From Strobilurus pachycystidiatus (Eukaryota > Basidiomycota > Agaricomycetes > Agaricales > Physalacriaceae): a DNA stretch of 64,000 bases. Location of the stretch: assembly GCA_019915135.1 (NCBI GenBank), contig JAHLMK010000006.1:2046001-2110000 (forward strand), given 5' to 3'. Made by a program: the position numbers and the translations under genes. Shown in pieces: positions 22,680-33,522 of the stretch. Every line of letters begins with the position of its first letter. Within the stretch, counting starts at the first letter, position 1. The notes under the pieces are model-generated. The model worked only from the letters and a program-made list of their open reading frames with translations, was not told where the DNA came from and did no database searches.

Positions 22680-22990
22680 GGGTAGCGCAGTAAACCTCGG
22701 CCTCCGGTTTGAAACCATTACTAACTGACCCCAATTTTGCTCTAGTTTTGAAACTGTTAGTAACGGTTTTGGTACCGGCATGTGATACACACACATGAGG
22801 GCGCGCCGCCCTCCCGCCCCATTCCCGCCCTCTTGTCATGGGCCTCAGGCTTGCCCAGCAGCACCATGGCCATCACGTGCTGGAATTGAAACCTCCAAAC
22901 CTACCATTGACCTTTCAATACCGTATCAATACTGTTAATAACTGCAGTAAACCCTAGGTGTATCAAAACCTAGGGTTCACTGCACCACCC
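22680..22990. mobile_element. Second TIR element of the same family, 311 bp
   Basis: Starts GGGTAGCGCAGTAAACC and ends with the inverse of GGGTGGTGCAGTGAACC; TA flanks at 22678-22679 and 22991-22992. The termini match the 22161-22612 element at most positions. It is non-coding and lies 67 bases from the first element. Confidence 0.6.
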
Positions 22991-23119
22991 TACCCCGCAG
23001 TGCCGGCACAGCATTGACATTGGTGAGTCTATCAAAGCAGCATCCATAACTCCTGTCAGTGTTAGTGTCAGCTCTCAGGTGACAATGAGTGTCGTCTCAA
23101 TGCTTTGGTCTGTAGCAAT

Positions 23120-23180
23120 ACTGCTAAACCTCACAAAACCCCAGTTGTATCAAAACCTAGGGTTTCTTATACCATCAGGC
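23120..23180 (+). repeat. Short partial copy of MITE-internal sequence
   Basis: The string TATCAAAACCTAGGGTT occurs here (near 23149) and near the right end of the 22680-22990 element (near 22961), with further weak similarity to its left. It may be a third, mostly eroded member. Confidence 0.35.
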
Positions 23181-23322
23181 ATCCTCCCTAATCATAATCC
23201 ATACATCTCTTATCTATCAATGGCACAACCGCCGCACAGTAATAATACTGAGAAAAATGAATAAACACACAAGTAACAACCTACCATAGTAGAGCCAAGT
23301 GTACATCAATGAGCGTTCAACA

Positions 23323-23605
23323 GAAATACACATTCTTATTCTGCTACAAGGAACACTTGGCCTTTGTCCAACTGTTACCTCTTCGAAGTTCTGTCTCTCA
23401 ACAACTGTAGTTCAACCGTGATCTTCACATACAACATCAATCTCTGTTACTTAGAGCAACTTCCGCATGCCTCTGGGTGCTCCTGTTTTTGATACTATCT
23501 TTGACTTGGCATGGGAATTGGACATCATGACAAGCCCTGTTTCCTGGCTGCTTATGGACAACATCTGCAAAGACCGAGCACCATCTGTAACTGACTTTTG
23601 AACCA
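23323..23605 (+). repeat. Dispersed repeat, CpG-decayed copy
   Basis: Aligns with 9664-9945. Where that copy has CpG this one mostly has TpG or CpA, for example GTCCAACTGTT here against GTCCGACCGCG there. This pattern is expected from deamination of methylated cytosine. No intact coding frame. Confidence 0.6.
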
Positions 23606-23698
23606 ACAAATTTGGACGAGCCCCCAAGCAGTCTCATTGGTGTCTCCTGTTGTCAGATACTGTTCAAACTTCAAGATTGCCGATACAACAACTTGTAG

Positions 23699-24010
23699 TC
23701 ATCGTGCACGCTTGTTACGACCTGGTCCTGCCGTGACATGGACTCGCTCATGAGAGACTACCCCTGTAGTCAACCCATAGCTTTCCTGCGAGCGTACCAC
23801 GTACATCCTCGTATTGTGCTCGACTGGTCGTACTGTACCAGTCGTAGGATCCCTCGATGGTCGCACATCCATCTTGTCAGAGACCGAGATACCGTAGGAA
23901 CCTAATCCCAAGGTACAAGGCTCGCCGCCGGACCTAGTCCCAGGTGTGGCGTCGGAGAGCCTTCTCTCGTCGGGGTCCACGACGTTGACGGAGGTATCGA
24001 AGGGAGACAT
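23699..24010 (-). CDS. Small hypothetical protein (103 aa)
   Basis: Minus-strand frame from ATG (24008-24010, context CCCACATGTC) to a stop at 23699, 103 residues. It starts MSPFDTSVNVVDPDERRLSD and is hydrophilic, with Arg-, Ser- and Gly-rich segments and no signal peptide or membrane helix. A TATAAAT element lies about 105 bases upstream, favouring a transcribed gene. Family not recognised; it sits in a repeat-rich stretch, so it could be a fragment of a mobile element. Confidence 0.4.
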   Translation of the reverse strand: MSPFDTSVNVVDPDERRLSDATPGTRSGGEPCTLGLGSYGISVSDKMDVRPSRDPTTGTVRPVEHNTRMYVVRSQESYGLTTGVVSHERVHVTAGPGRNKRAR

Positions 24011-24109
24011 GTGGGTGAGTCCTACCACAGAGAGCTCAGAGTGCCCAACGGAGTTGTATGGGGAAAACTGGTTAAGGACGAAGTCTGAGTAGCTAGTACA
24101 GCGTTGTCT

Positions 24110-24122
24110 CTGTATTTATATT
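24110..24122 (-). promoter_or_regulatory. TATA-like box upstream of the 103-aa ORF
   Basis: The minus strand reads TTAATATAAATAC, about 105 bases before the ATG at 24010. Confidence 0.35.
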
Positions 24123-26340
24123 AATCCCATGCTTGCTCATCGCTCCTCTTCTCGAAGCTTCTACCACATACTCCTGATGCGTCGGGAGTGGTCCGACGCT
24201 GCGGATGACGGAGATCCCGACATCCCGATGACCGCCCGACAGATCGATGACCGCCCATTGGTCGGGAAGGCGGGTTTGGTCGGGTACCGACTCCCGCCTG
24301 ACTCACGCGGCCTAAGTATATTCCCGGGGTGTCTTACACCATGTGTGCTCGCTCCAAAGTGTATCCGGGAGGGCGGTAAGCCCGACAAGGGCGGGACTTC
24401 AGGATCCCGGTTCTGTCGCCATAAGGGATCGAACCCTCAACCCCTTGATATATCTCTCGGCATCTTCCGGTGTGGCGCTGGTTCGTATAGCCGTAGTGTC
24501 AGGACGCCAAAGTGTGACCAAAGTGGAGGGCCTTGATCTACGGTGAGGCCACATCATGACAATATCCCCTTTTTAAGTTTCTCGTCCCGAGAAACGAAAG
24601 AGTGATCTTCTTTATGGGCTCCTACGGTCGCGTCGATGCTTTCTACAAGACTCCCCGAGCCTTGTTAGAGCCAAAGTGTAGTTGCGACAGAGGGCGTGAT
24701 GGATCGGAACCTGCTACGGGAGGGACGAGACGTGTTTTCCTCGATGAAGACGCGTCCGGAGAGAATTCTGAGTAGACAGAAGTGTTTGTATCGTAAAGAC
24801 GATGTTTTGTTGTCCGGGTCACATGACCGATTTTGTGTGGCGTATATTTTCGATACTCGTCCTGAGATGTCCTCGAGAATGCGCATCTGATCGTACAGAA
24901 ATCGATTTTTTCATTGCCGCCGGCATCGGTCATGATTTCGTCGTTCGAGCTCCCCGAGCCCTGAACAGTACCCGCGCCACGCGCTCGGTACCGTGGTTGT
25001 GTCTTTTCCGGGCAGTCAGGACTCCCTGCGAGCCCAAACCCCCATCTGAGTGCTCAAGCCCCCATATCTGTACCCTCAGATATCCATCTGAGGTACAGAT
25101 CCCAGGGTCTCGCGGAATGATCTGCAGAATCATTCAAGTGAGTCTATTCTCTGAACCCAGGTGCGCTTCTTGAAAGCCTATTGCTGATATCCCAGAAGTC
25201 CCAGAGATTGGGTGCGGGAACGAGCGCTTGCGCGCGCAGCTATAATGGCGCTGCCCCCGGAGAAGGTCCCCAGAACCGTTCTCCTACGCCCCACGACGAT
25301 GCCAACATCTCTGCTTGCCCTGATCTCGAGCCCTAGCTGTAAGAATAAGGCTTTAGTCCCAGGCTGTAGCCTACATAACTATATTCATCTCACAGGGACC
25401 TAGCCTGGCACAGCAAGGGAACAACCACCGTACTCGATGCATGCACAGCCACCCAGCCATCGGGTATTAGGATGCCCGGTCATAACCGATAGCCTACCGC
25501 CCTCCGCGCTGCTGGACCCGGGGTAGCTCGTCGTCGACCTCCCCGCTCGTGCGCCCTATATCAGGGTCCTTCCGCTTTGGACTTGGGCCTGGTATCCTCC
25601 CCTCGGCACCGCTCGCGGCTTGCTCAGCTGTATCCCGGCACTGGACATTGATCCCGGCGACAGATTGGCTCCGCCCGCCCTCCCGGCCGCCCTGCTCGAC
25701 GGATCCGCCCGCCCCTCCCGCCATACCGTCGTACCAGCCGAGAAATGGGCTTATATGCGCTCACGGCGACTCGCCGTTGTGACTGACATGTCAATAGCCG
25801 CCCCAGGATCCCAAAAAAGGCCGTACCCGCCGCTGGTCCGCTTCTGAAAATGCGGCCGCTTCGTATCGTTACCGTTCCCTGGTCTGCGTAGAGGGTCCCA
25901 CATGTAAAAAGTCTAATGAATATATGATCGTTGCCCCGCTTATGAGAGCTCTCCCCGGCCATCGTCGTACTTTATCCATCCCGAGAAATGCGCCACACAA
26001 ACTGACAAAAAAAAACTAAACTTTTACAGTAAGTCCAGCTCCCTTATGGCTATCGTGCTTATCAGCAACGCGGGCTGCTGTCACTTGCTCGTCAGCGCTC
26101 GTCGAGCACTCTTCATCAGCCGGCGCATGAAGTCCAAAATATGCAAGTCGAACATGACGTAGACATCCGGGCCGTAGTCCCGATTGCGGGACTTCGGTGA
26201 AAATCAACCGTCCGCAAATGTTCAGGTGAGAGTATATATGTTACTATTCCGCAAAAAGTCAGTGTAAAGATTCATTTTCGAAGGGTGAACATTGAAAAAA
26301 AAAAAGCGGCCGTGATTGAAAGCATCAAAAGAAAACACCC
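24123..26340. other. Gene-poor, GC-rich stretch of unclear origin
   Basis: No splice-linked coding sequence was found. Part of it (24180-24310) is crowded with cggg/cccg words in the style of the LTR-like segment at 42.06-42.3 kb, so it may hold solo-LTR or other element remains. No boundary repeats could be fixed by eye. Confidence 0.35.
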
Positions 26341-26424
26341 AGCCGAATCGAACTCGAGAGGGAGGAGTTACGATGCCTAACCGCGGCGGTTAGTACAACC
26401 GTTGAGCCACGGTTGTACGCTGTG
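26340..26424 (-). ncRNA. tRNA-like / polymerase III-like sequence, degenerate
   Basis: On the minus strand a box-A-like TGGCTCAACGG and a box-B-like GAGTTCGATTC lie about 65 bases apart, followed by a T10 run downstream. Two perfect hairpins sit side by side: GTACAACCG/CGGTTGTAC (9 bp) and CTAACCG/CGGTTAG (7 bp). The T-stem does not pair, so it is not a functional tRNA as it stands. It may be a tRNA-derived relic or a small RNA gene. Confidence 0.35.
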
Positions 26425-26575
26425 TGCGCTACCGTTGGCGTTGTGACGTAATCGCCGCCTGAGCAACCAAAACAAAATGCCTGCCTACTGATTCTGCCTT
26501 ACTCCGTTCAACCTCAACCACCGACATGTAGTGCAGCAACAAGAGTAAGTATATTACGTCCAACGTACAGGCGTG

Positions 26576-29392
26576 CTAATTTCTCGCCGCCAGCAACCCT
26601 TCCATCATCCACGATGCGTCGTTGACGGCATCCAACCAAAGCTTCCGATTCTTCACCGATCTTACCACGGAAGATCCCCACCAAAGCAAACACGCGAGGA
26701 GGCTTAGCCATCCATTGGCGCCTCTACATGTCAATACGCCCCAATCATCCCCATACGAATCACGCAACCATACATTGTCCTCGCCACGACGTCTCCACGG
26801 CGGCTGAAGAGAATCCCAGTACGCCAGGTACTGCTTCTGGAACCGCTCGACTTCGGCAGCCAACAGGGACGGCATCACAGTCTTCCTCGTCAGTCGGCCC
26901 ACGGAAATCCAGGTCTGCAGCGCCCCTGGTCGCAGCTGCTTGGGCAGCCCGCCAATGGACATCGTAAAGTCTCCGGGCATCTCCAACCGCGCGAAGCCGT
27001 CCAACAGCATGCGCCATTCTGCGCCCAGTTTATTCTCCTCCAGGATCACCCAGGATGATACAAACCACGCAGGCGCGCGTTCTATGCGTGTCCGTTCGTC
27101 GGCACTCAACGACGACAATCCGGGGTCCAGCCGACGTGGCGCAGGACGTTGAGCAGTCACAAATCCTTCTCCTTCAGCAGCATGTATACCGGTTGGCGTG
27201 ATGGAGCCGGTAGTAGAGCCTCGCTCCTGGGCGTTGACATTGGAGAGGGAAGTGGGATCTGGCTCCGAGCCGGCTGCGTTGGAGTGGGAAGGAGGACTAG
27301 CAGAAAGTCCCGGTGGTGTTGACTCTGGAATGGTGCGAGAGATATCATCATCTCCCCTCGAAGCAAGCGAATCTGACTCAGTATTGCCATCTGCAGGACT
27401 ACCGCTACCCATCGCGATTGCCGGCGGGTCGGACACAGAGATTTCTGGCATCGTGGTGGATTGAGACGGAGCCGTCGCAGCAGGCGTAGGCGATCCAGTC
27501 GACTGTAGCGCTTGAGGAACTGGCGGCTGAGCTTCTTGCGAAGGGAATGATTCGTCAGGTTGCATCTGAGACGTCGCGGTGGAAGTGACCAATTCGCCGC
27601 CAGACTTGCGAGCAGACCGTCGGAGGGGGCCTGCAGTGGCGTCGTTCTTGTCCTTCTCGGCCCTCGCCCTTTTCTTCCTCCGCGTTTTTGCCGTCGTTGT
27701 ATCAAGCTGATTCCACGGCATCGCAGCCTGGATCTCAGCGTTCAGCGGCGCCAACAACAACTTGTTGCGCGCAATGTTCGCTTCGCGGTCGATCTCGTAC
27801 TGGGAGAGGCGTATCTTTTTCCTCGCCGCCACCTCATCTCCATCCCCGCCGGCCTTGCGCTTGCCGCCTTTCCCCGCCTCGTATCCTTCTTCGTCTGAAT
27901 CCAGATCGGACTCGTCATCACTTTCGTCCCTGTCATCGTCCTCATCGTCTGATCCAAACCCTCCATCATCGCCTGAGCGTGCCTCAGCTCTGATTGCCGC
28001 CTCGGACATCTCGGTATCAACTGCTTGAACGTCCAGGGCCACTCCAATTGTCGGAGAGGGAATAGGAGCAGGAGTCGCACCGGTGCTCGCAGTGGGAGGC
28101 GAGGGAGTGGCGACAGAGCTCGCAGTGGGAGGCGCTGGAGCTTGCAACAACGCTTCCCCATCGCGAGGTGTTGCACCTGGCCCCCAGGCACGCTTGGCCG
28201 CCGCCTTGTCCGCGGGGGAGTACGCGGACTCGCACCATTTCAGGACGACCTCCCGGAAATGATTGAACTCATCCGGCTTCCAATGTGGTACGGACACTGG
28301 GTTGATATCGAGATTTTTCCCTGATGTTACTCTAGACATACCCCGATGAGTATCAATTGCAATGAATGCGAGAGGCGACACTCACGTCGTTACCCCCATC
28401 TCGCCCTTCAACTTCGGGGTCGGGCCAGCCACCATGATTATAACATGCATCCCCGTCGCCTCACGAAGACCGTTTGCGATAGGTGCAACGAAACGGGAGA
28501 GATTTCGGATACAGCTGTCGAGTAAGCATCAGCACTTGTGGCGTATGAATTGAATTCAAAGACTTACTCGGCGCGTTCCTCGTAGGTTGTCGCTAGGGGT
28601 CCCTTAAGCTTCTTGAGGTACTCCGCCTTCTTTGTGGTGGCCTCTTCTACCGCCGATTGCTCCCAGGCGTCGCGAACTTCCTCGGGTAGGTCGGCGAACA
28701 TGTCGCGAGCAATCTTTGCGCGGTACGCCTGATTTACCACCGGCATGTCCTCCGCAGCCACGCCGCCATCCTCCAAGCCCGCGAGCGTCGTCCCCGACGT
28801 CGCCTGGAGGGCTTCATCAATCAATGGCCCACCTTCGTAATGCCACCACTGTTGAAAGGCCTGACGCTTCTTTCCAGGACGCGACAGTCCGGCCAACTTG
28901 CCCATCAAGACGGCGTACGCGTCCTCGAGAACGCCCGTGCGCGCCAGAATGCGAAGGCGACAAAGCTTTTGCGCGCGATAACGCAGGTATCGCTGAATGC
29001 GCTGTTGAATTATACTTGTAAGTCGCCACATTGGTCACAAAATTGGAGAACAGGCGTAGACTTACAGACTTCAGGACATCGATGCGCGTCCGTTTGGCAG
29101 CCATCTCTTCGTCCGTCAAGTCTTCGGGAATGTGGTCCGCGTGGGGATCGTAAACACTGGTAGGTGGGACTGGCTCTTCGTCGTCCGGCACCGTCCAAGG
29201 ACAGAACCAGAAGTACTCATGGTAAACGGCTTGCAGGAATTTCTTCTCAGCTACCGCGCCGGACTCCAGAGCATCGGTGTACGGCTCGACCTTGGCGTCC
29301 AGGAAGACGGCCCGAGGTCCAACTGCCCAACCCTTCAGCGAGAGTTTGTCGCGCTTCGCCTTTGTTTGCTTGACGACTTTTTTGCGCGGCAT
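26576..29392 (-). CDS. Hypothetical protein of the KDZ island (881 aa)
   Basis: Four exons (29392-29066, 29001-28568, 28514-28386, 28331-26576) join in frame to 881 residues; start MPRKKVVKQTKAKRDKL is the ATG that opens the spliced frame. Order: a basic N-terminus, an alpha-rich region (FLQAVYHEYFWFCPW, EEVRDAWEQSAVEEATTKK), a central DDEDDDRDESDDESDLDSDE acidic stretch next to KR-rich patches, a long Pro/Ser/Thr-rich linker, and a C-terminal folded part (PAWFVSSWVILEE, LACLLWWGSSV). The C-terminal pattern recurs in large unannotated agaricomycete proteins as far as I recall. Alternating basic and acidic tracts suggest a nuclear, nucleic-acid-associated protein. Function unknown. Confidence 0.7.
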
Positions 29393-29664
29393 AACGCGTC
29401 CAGTCCAGGCGATGGTGCCGAAGAGGAGACGCTTTGACCGGGTGTTTCGACACTTCCAGACAGAATCCCAATGTTTTTCCCCTATTGCTAATTGTTCCGT
29501 ATCTGGAGCGTGCCGGCCCACTTCTGAACGATTTCATGAGTTGAAAATCGGGGGAATTGTGCGCCATGAGGTTTATGATCAGGGTTAAAATTGGGTTATC
29601 CTTGGCCGACAGTCAAATTCGCCTCACAATTATGGACGTTCGACAACTCAACTAATCCCCCTCA

Positions 29665-30436
29665 ATGTCCTCCCCTTCCCGCTCACGCACGCCGGCGCCG
29701 GTTGGTCGATCCAGCACACCCGTAGCCGGCACCCGCTCTGTGACGCCAACATCGCCTGGGCGTGATGAAGCCCATCCCATTGACTTGGATATCCTGAAGA
29801 CGCCTGTCCGCGTCATTCGCAAGCCCAGCACCGTCGTGCCGGACACGCCTACCTCCCCAGGGCATGACGGTCGTCATGCCATTTTCATCGACTCGGATGT
29901 CGAGGACCATATCAAAGCAGAGCCCATTGAGGGCAGCATGGGTGGCGCGGTCCTGGCTGCGGACAGCGACGAAGAGGATGAAGTCGAGTTTGTCGTCACT
30001 GCCGGTAAGTCATACCTTCGTCTGAGAACCTTGACTTTGCTGAGATCCTTGACCTGTAGGTCTCACTGTTGCCGGAAACGTTCTCGAGGCGTCCATCCCC
30101 TCTTTCTCAACGCCGGTCGCTCCGACTGGCCCCGCCGTAGGAGATTGTCTCACCACTGTCCCAACTCAACCCCTGCAAGTCAATGGGCGCCACACCAGCA
30201 AGAAGTGGTTCATCGTCACCAGGGGATCTTACGTTGGTGTTTTCCCAAACCCGTCCGTTGTTTCGACTCTCCCGTAATCTTTCTTCTCAACTTATTATTT
30301 TTTCAGGGCACTTGCTGACGCCGCTACCGTTGGTGTGAAGGCAAGCACGAAGTGGCGAGTCAAGAAGCCCCAACAAGATGCGGTAGCAGAGTTCAACAAC
30401 GCTCTCGCTGCTGGTGCTGTCAAAGTGATCTCCTGA
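29665..30436 (+). CDS. RNase H1 N-terminal (viroplasmin)-like protein (220 aa)
   Basis: Three exons (29665-30004, 30060-30252, 30307-30436) give 220 residues. The first 145 are low-complexity (Pro/Thr/Ser, then DSDEEDEVEFVV). The end KKWFIVTRGSYVGVFPN, followed by AVAEFNNALAAGAVKV, resembles the small RNase H1 N-terminal / caulimovirus-viroplasmin fold, which binds RNA:DNA hybrids or dsRNA; the usual form is W.VV..G..PGVY..W and a later A...F..A...G. No RNase H catalytic domain is present. The first ATG of the frame was used. It is paralogous in design to the next gene. Confidence 0.65.
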
Positions 30437-30546
30437 TTCCTGAGGTACGGTTCGTCCCAATCATGCGTCATTACATCTTCAATAACCTCGGATAGAACCT
30501 CAACTTTACCCGACTTTCCATTTCGGACGTAGTGTATTCATTCTTG

Positions 30547-30552
30547 TATAAA
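30547..30552 (+). promoter_or_regulatory. TATA box for the 30605 gene
   Basis: TATAAA lies 53-58 bases before the ATG at 30605, in the short gap after the preceding gene. Confidence 0.5.
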
Positions 30553-30604
30553 GTCCAAGTCTCCTGCCCAATACATAACATCCCTATCTCAACTTGCAAC
30601 CGAT

Positions 30605-31620
30605 ATGTCTCTGGATCCCCGAGCCACCCCACTTATTGTTCTAACTTCGTCTGACGAGGAAGACAATGACGGTTCTGCTAGCGACGGCGAGACCGCCAGT
30701 GATGGTTATCTGACCGCAAGCGAAGACTTCCCCGATTCAGATTTCGAGGGCGATGAGGAGTTTTTCGTCTTCATCGCCAGTCTCTCTGATGCCGAGCTAG
30801 TCCCGCGACCTCGAGGTGAGATCCTGGATGTTTCACACTGTGCGGCAGAAGACTCATCCAGAGCGTCTCTAGCTGTACCTGGTCGCGCTCCAACTCCCGT
30901 CGCCATTGCTCCACAGGATCAGACCAGTTACACGCTGGTTGGGGCCGGCCAAGACTTTTCTGATTGGTGCGTCGTCCTTGTCACTCCCTCAACGAATTCT
31001 CATATGGCCTTTGCCAGGTCCACTGCTGCGATGGCAGCTTCACAAAGTCCGAATGGCAAGATCCGCGCCACTACCAAGCGGGTCAAATCAAGATCGCGTG
31101 GACCCAAAGTTATTGTCGTCTTCATCGGATTGACACCGGGCGTTTACGCTACTTGGACTCTCGCTAAAATTCACGTTCATGAGGTATCGGGAGCCGTTTT
31201 TCTCGGGTACGCTCGCCAAGCCGAGGCGGACCGTGCGTACCAGTATGCGAAAGCGCGGGGCTGGGTTGCTAGAATTGTAAATGGCCGCCGCGTGACGATA
31301 GACTGGCAGGCCCCACATGCTGCACCCGCTATCAATCATCCCTTCGCGACGCCCCTAAACATCGGTATTCCCAATAAACGCTGGTATTGTGTCTATCGCG
31401 GGTTGAGCCCTGGAGTGTACCGAACTTAGTGAGTTCGACCCAGCAGAACTCTCGTCCAAAGTCACCGACTTCTTACTCTCACAGTCTCGAATGCGCCATC
31501 AATACGCTTGGAATCAAGCGCGCTGTGCATGAGTCGTTCTCGAACTATGCCACAGCCCTCGGAAAATTCACGGCAGCCAAGCAGCGCGGGGAGATCGCAA
31601 TCTTACCGGTACCTCGTTAG
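30605..31620 (+). CDS. Double viroplasmin-like (RNase H1 N-terminal-like) protein (302 or 319 aa)
   Basis: Main exon 30605-31428 and last exon 31485-31620. A further 51-nt in-frame segment (30967-31017, GTGCGT...GCCAG) looks like an intron, so products of 302 (spliced) or 319 aa (retained) are both open. The N-terminus is acidic (SSDEEDNDGSASDGE). Two copies of the small domain follow: VIVVFIGLTPGVYATW...ADRAYQYAKARGW and RWYCVYRGLSPGVYRTYLE...ALGKFTAAKQRGEI. Domains of this type recognise RNA:DNA hybrids or dsRNA; no nuclease domain is present. Tandem position with the previous gene suggests local duplication. Confidence 0.68.
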
Positions 31621-31711
31621 TACTTTGTTAGTGCAGTGTCTTTAAGCAGTCTTTTAGCCCAACAATGTACATATCGAAACTCTTCTATCAAGTGTAACCG
31701 AAATGTGTGTA

Positions 31712-32424
31712 TTAAGGTTCCTGTCCAAATGAGGTACACGAGAGCAATAGCTCGTCAACCGCCTCTTGCAAAGTCCCCTTCTGCAGATGTTCGAATATGT
31801 CATCAAGGTAATCCAGGACGGATTGGTAGCGAGCGTCCGCGTCCTTGGCGTCGACCCACGTGTCCTCATCACGTCGATTGGCCTTCAGCATTGCCTTCTG
31901 CACTTTCCGAATGGTCTTCTGGTGACCTTTGAGCTCGGCTCGCACAGAATTCAGGTAAGTTTGCGCGGCAACCTTTCTGTTGCCTTTGGCTCCCAGTAGC
32001 TGTCCCGCGGTCTCAACCGCCACGCCCCATGCGTAATCGCGTGTGCTCCCGGAGGTCAGATTGTCGAGTTCTTGCATTTCGTTGCGAATGGAGTCGCGTT
32101 GCGCCAGCTCTTCACTGGGATAGCAATAAAATAATACAAGTAAGCTTGATTATCATTGAATACGCCACACTTCACAAACCTTGTGAGAGGCTGGTCTTCC
32201 GGTGGTGGGTCACATTCGACGGCTTGCTTCATCAAGGCGCGCCTGGCGCGCTGGGCGTATTGTCGCGCCTTGCGTTCCCGGATAACGGCTTTATGTCTAG
32301 AAGTACTTAGTTGCGTCAATTCAAGCAGACAGTTGGAAGCTTACTTGTTCTCATATCGCTGACGTGTCTGCTTCGCGGCCGCCGCTTTCTCCTCTGGTGT
32401 ATGGTACAGCTTCGGACGCGCCAT
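31712..32424 (-). CDS. Hypothetical basic helical protein (199 aa)
   Basis: Three exons (32424-32345, 32296-32180, 32114-31712) give 199 residues. The start MARPKLYHTPEEKAAAAKQ and the following RERKARQYAQRARRALM are strongly basic and helical, like the N-termini of many unnamed agaricomycete proteins. The C-terminal part (ELDNLTSGSTRDYAWGVAVE, QKTIRKVQKAMLKANRRDED, LDYLDDIFEHLQKGT) is predicted all-alpha. A leucine-zipper pattern is not clear. Possibly a DNA-binding or coiled-coil protein; no function assigned. It faces the 30605 gene tail to tail. Confidence 0.6.
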
Positions 32425-32922
32425 TACGAACTTTGGTGGTGGTGGTGCCAGAGAAGCACATGAAACTTGCGAAAGATCGCCGTCAATTGAGTCGTCGGCA
32501 AAAGGAGATACCCGATTGTTACCGTCTTTAACGTATTTTAACCCGAGGTGTTAGTGAGTCTGATGCTTCAAGCCTTTGGGAGGGCGGGCGGCTTACACAG
32601 ACTCTGCAAATATACCTTATAAGACATCTATGGAGCAATATATTGAGCTGTGAAGGGTCGCGAGCGGAATTTCACTGACGGACGGAAGGTGCAAGTCATG
32701 GCAAGTTTCCTGGCCTGCAACCGCATATGAGATGTCGATACATGCAGCCATTCACCCAATATTTACAGGATATTTACCAGAATTAACCCGACTTTTACCT
32801 ATCTTAGCCTCATTGAAACCCTCACTTTTACCCGATTGCTTCGGTCGGCACGGTCCGTGGCGTCATGCGAGGTGTATTCGCCCTACAAAATTCGCTGTCA
32901 TGCGCAGGCACTCACTACGGTC

Positions 32923-33462
32923 ATGAGCGCTCCCCACCAATGCATGATGTGCTCGCGAGCGTTCGACGTCCACAGCTCTTTAGACACTTTCCTTCTCTGC
33001 ACGTCGTGTCCAAATATCGTGGATTGCCGGGCGTGTTGTCTTCACCGACACGCCAATCTGCCTCTACACTCCATTAAGGTAGGTTGATTGCGCGCTTGAA
33101 GACCAACTCGTTCAAAAGTTTAGCAGGTTTGGACTGGGGTTTTTTGGCAACGTTCGTCGCTGTACGCTGCCGGTCTGGTCTATCTCCCCGGCCACCATGG
33201 GCCCGGAGCTATGCATCTACCTCCCGACATGTGGACGGTGATGCACACCAACGGAGCACATCTTGTGAACATCTCTATGTGCGGCTGTCTCCAATGCGCG
33301 CGGGCGCCCGCGCCACACCATTTACAAGTTCCGGGCTGGACAGTATTGTCGCCGACCCAAGCGGTCACACAGGAGGTCATCGACATGATCAATATTTCTA
33401 CACCGACGTTGACACCACCTAGAGTATCCAGAAGGAAATTTTGGTCGAGTTCGTCACATTAG
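32923..33462 (+). CDS. Stand-alone KDZ-type cysteine-cluster (CxC-like) protein (163 aa)
   Basis: Two exons (32923-33078 and 33127-33462, donor GTAGGT, acceptor TAGCAG) give 163 residues. Residues 1-52 show CMMCSRAF ... LLCTSCPNIVDCRACCLHRH ... PLHSIK, and exon 2 begins VWTGVFWQRSSLYAAGLVYL with TVMHTNGAH and CGC later. The KDZ transposase in this window has the same order: CISC, LIRCKTCGEFRECIDCCLRRH, PLHVIK, an intron at the same codon, then IWRGSGHWEDTSLMHLGLV, VMHTTGIH and CNC. So this is the zinc-binding N-terminal module of a KDZ transposase without the catalytic part. It ends at a clean stop. Confidence 0.7.
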
Positions 33463-33522
33463 TTACTAAATGGAGGACTACAATCCAATTGTTATTTGCC
33501 AGTGATGAATGTGCAGTCCTAT

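Noticed and set aside
27157..28191. Large minus-strand frames inside 26576-28331
   Set aside because: Alternative registers of the same long exon; the 881-aa frame carries the splice junctions and the folded C-terminus.
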